A DNA stretch of 64,000 bases from Salinarimonas sp046292825 (GTDB lineage: Bacteria; Pseudomonadota; Alphaproteobacteria; Rhizobiales; Beijerinckiaceae). The notes under the pieces were generated by a model that was given only the letters and a program-made list of their open reading frames with translations, was not told the origin of the DNA and made no database searches. The translations under genes were made by a program, and so were the position numbers. Location: NCBI RefSeq assembly GCF_046292825.1, contig NZ_JBKBQG010000003.1:62001-126000 (forward strand), read 5' to 3'. Position 1 is the first letter of the stretch. Every line of letters starts with the position of its first letter. Shown here piece after piece: positions 62,437 to 64,000 of the stretch.

Positions 62437-63519
62437 TCAGCCGTGTCGCAGGACCTCGCGCAGCCGCGCGAGGGGATCGACGCCCATCTGGCGCAGGAGG
62501 TGGAGCATGTCGAGCGGCACCCAGTTCTCGCGGATCAGCCCCTCGTCGTGGAGATAGAAGTCCATCACCCGCATGAAGACCGGCCGTCCCGTGGGCGGCA
62601 GCCCGCAGAAGCCGCCGCCGGCGTGGATCGCATAGACCGAGGGCCAGCCGCCGGTGACCGAATAGGGTCCGTCGCCGATGCGGATGTAATGGCCCGCGCC
62701 GTGGCGCGCGCGCTCGGCCGTCACCGCCTCGAAGGTGCCCTGCGGCCGGTGGAAGGCGATGCGGAAGGGCAGTTGGTGTCCGTCGACGAAGCCGTCGAGC
62801 CCGCGCGTCGTGCCGATGCCGGCGGGGCCGTACCACATCATCAGCGGGTGCCAGTGCTCGCGCTGCGGCATCGCGATCAGGCCCTCGCGGGTGAGGCTCG
62901 CGCGGTCGTCGTGCTCGGCGAGCGTGCGATGCATGGCGAGCGTCTGGGCGAGGCTCGCCCGCGAGGTTTCCGGGTCGGAGGGCTCGAGCCGCACGCCGTC
63001 GGCCGTGATCGGACCCGACCACGCCTCCGCGCTGCCGAGCGGGGGCGCGAGCGGCCAGACGCCGGCCTGGCGCATCAGGTCGAGGACGTCCCAGAGGAGC
63101 GTCGCCTCGATCGCGCGCCCGTCGGGGCCGATGCGCCAGACCTCGCCGTAGCGCAGGAAGACCGGCCGGCGCGTCGCCGGGATGCCGAGCCAATCGCCGC
63201 GCATCGTCCCGCAATAATGCCCGACCGCCGCGAGATAGGTGCGACCCTCGTAGGTGCCGCCGACGAAGATCGCGTCGCGCCGTTCGAGATCGGGCATCGC
63301 GGCCTTCAGCGGCCGGAACACGCGCGCGAGCGCCTCTGCGCGCCCCCTCGCTTCGTCGATCGGATGGGCGACGCGCCAGGACGCGTCATCGGTCGCGACG
63401 GCGGAGAGCGCCTCGTCCAGACGGTCCGGCGGCGCCTCGGCGAGCGCGCGCAACGCGGCGTGGAAGCGGCGGCGCGAAGCGGCGGACGGGGTCGCGTGGG
63501 GGTCGAAGCCGGATGTCAC
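62437..63519 (-). CDS. NTF2/SnoaL-like protein with duplicated domain
   Basis: 360 residues from a GTG at 63519 with a strong AAGGAGG site 6 nt upstream; open residues further up are not used. Two SnoaL-like (NTF2 fold) halves are seen: residues about 15-190 (GHYCGTMRGDWLGIPATRRPVFLR) and about 195-355 (WYGPAGIGTTRGLDGF, then GGGFCGLPPTGRPVFMRVMDFY), each ending in a similar DVLDLMRQAGVWPL / DMLHLLRQMGVDPL helix. This internal duplication may make a pseudo-dimer. Catalytic role unknown; related proteins act as epimerase/cyclase or ester-cyclase-like enzymes. In the sugar importer regulon by its position and operators. Confidence 0.8.
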   Translation of the reverse strand: MTSGFDPHATPSAASRRRFHAALRALAEAPPDRLDEALSAVATDDASWRVAHPIDEARGRAEALARVFRPLKAAMPDLERRDAIFVGGTYEGRTYLAAVGHYCGTMRGDWLGIPATRRPVFLRYGEVWRIGPDGRAIEATLLWDVLDLMRQAGVWPLAPPLGSAEAWSGPITADGVRLEPSDPETSRASLAQTLAMHRTLAEHDDRASLTREGLIAMPQREHWHPLMMWYGPAGIGTTRGLDGFVDGHQLPFRIAFHRPQGTFEAVTAERARHGAGHYIRIGDGPYSVTGGWPSVYAIHAGGGFCGLPPTGRPVFMRVMDFYLHDEGLIRENWVPLDMLHLLRQMGVDPLARLREVLRHG

Positions 63520-63595
63520 CGAACGCCTCCTTGGGCGGGCTCGGGCGGGGGATGAGCCCATGCTGAGCCGGCGCGCGGCGGAAGGCAAGTTTTTC

Positions 63596-63611
63596 TTGCA
63601 TACGAATGCAA
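63596..63611. promoter_or_regulatory. probable LacI-family operator O2 in divergent promoter
   Basis: TTGCATACGAATGCAA lies between the divergent starts at 63519 (minus) and 63666 (plus). The half-sites TTGCAT/ATGCAA equal those of O1, with flanks C and G extending the palindrome to 18 bp. One site could control both genes. Confidence 0.7.
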
Positions 63612-63665
63612 GCCGCGCGACGATGATCTCGCCGCCGACGCGACGCGGCCTCCCGGAGCCGTCCA

Positions 63666-64000
63666 ATGACAGACGCGCAAGCCCTTCTCGCCCGCTCGCA
63701 AGAGACGCTTTCGGCCATCCAACGGATGGAGGCGGCGCTCGCCGCCGGCTCCGACGACATGGCGGCTCATTTCCACGAGGATTTCGTCTGGCGCGGCAAT
63801 CGCGGCTGCGGCACGAAGCACGGGCTCGCGGCGTTCCGGCGCGATTGGCAGCTGCCGCTGCGCGCGGCCTTCCACGATCGCGTCTACGTCACCGAGCGCT
63901 TCCTCGCCGATGGCGAATGGGCCGCCTGCTTCGGCCATATCGAGGCGACCCATGCCGGGACCTTCATGGGAATCGCGCCGACGGGCAAGCGGGTCACCAT
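63666..64000 (+). CDS. NTF2/SnoaL-like protein (partial)
   Basis: First 111 residues of a gene that runs off the right edge. NTF2/SnoaL-like domain: AAHFHEDFVWRGNRGCGTKHGLAAFRRDW (in part), EWAACFGHIEATHAGTFMGIAPTGKRVT. Same family as the halves of the protein at 62437-63519 and divergently transcribed from it across an operator. Probably part of the same sugar-responsive regulon. Confidence 0.85.
   Translation, partial: MTDAQALLARSQETLSAIQRMEAALAAGSDDMAAHFHEDFVWRGNRGCGTKHGLAAFRRDWQLPLRAAFHDRVYVTERFLADGEWAACFGHIEATHAGTFMGIAPTGKRVT

Noticed and set aside
1..64000. CRISPR array, insertion sequence with transposase, or prophage genes
   Set aside because: No regularly spaced direct repeats, transposase, integrase or phage structural genes were found. 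The repeats seen are palindromic and noncoding.

Overview
The window is about 73% G+C by eye and uses strongly G/C-ending codons. The gene families fit an alphaproteobacterium of the Hyphomicrobiales type (Methylobacteriaceae/Salinarimonadaceae-like): HWE-family histidine kinase next to a KaiC-like ATPase, FtrA/rhodanese pair, TRAP and dipeptide-type transporters, TadG-like pilus protein. This taxonomic placement is inference from gene content, not from a marker gene.

Region 1 (1-25,230) is a surface polysaccharide locus joined to a polyketide/non-ribosomal peptide module. On the minus strand, four tightly packed genes run off the left edge: WecG/TagA-type glycosyltransferase fused to a STAS domain, a large type I polyketide synthase (KS-AT-KR-DH-ACP-TE), a GT2 glycosyltransferase, and an NRPS-like protein whose adenylation domain is interrupted by a luciferase-like monooxygenase. 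Divergent to them are a priming sugar-phosphate transferase, flippase, polymerase and two GT4 enzymes. Then come, on the minus strand, a GT4, an outer membrane export (OPX) protein, a BY-kinase-like ATPase with a degenerate P-loop, and a chain-length (PCP/Wzz-like) protein. A GT2 flanked by two secreted GHSL-type SGNH proteins closes the locus. Together these are the parts of a Wzx/Wzy-type exopolysaccharide pathway plus a possible polyketide/peptide decoration.

Region 2 (25,230-38,130) holds palindromic intergenic repeats, an Asp/Glu/hydantoin racemase divergent from a complete dipeptide/oligopeptide-type ABC transporter, a complete DctPQM TRAP transporter, a DUF533/TerB-like membrane protein and a TadG-like protein.

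Region 3 (38,130-50,210) holds tRNA-Pro(CGG), tRNA-Gln(UUG), a short Hsp70 (YegD-like), a ketopantoate reductase-type enzyme, an HxlR regulator divergent from an NAD(P)-binding protein, a KaiC - HWE kinase - hybrid histidine kinase signalling operon, and a rhodanese divergent from an FtrA-type regulator.

Region 4 (50,210-56,250) is a three-gene, translationally coupled cassette: an unrecognised protein split by one in-frame TGA, a PLD-family nuclease-like protein, and an SNF2/SF2 helicase. It looks like a DNA-targeting (possibly anti-phage) system that I cannot assign to a named type. It is the best candidate here for something undescribed.

Region 5 (56,250-64,000) is a sugar ABC importer operon with its LacI repressor and two NTF2/SnoaL-like proteins. 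Two near-identical 16-bp palindromes lie in the two likely promoters and are probable LacI operators. One intergenic repeat here shares sequence with the repeat in region 2.
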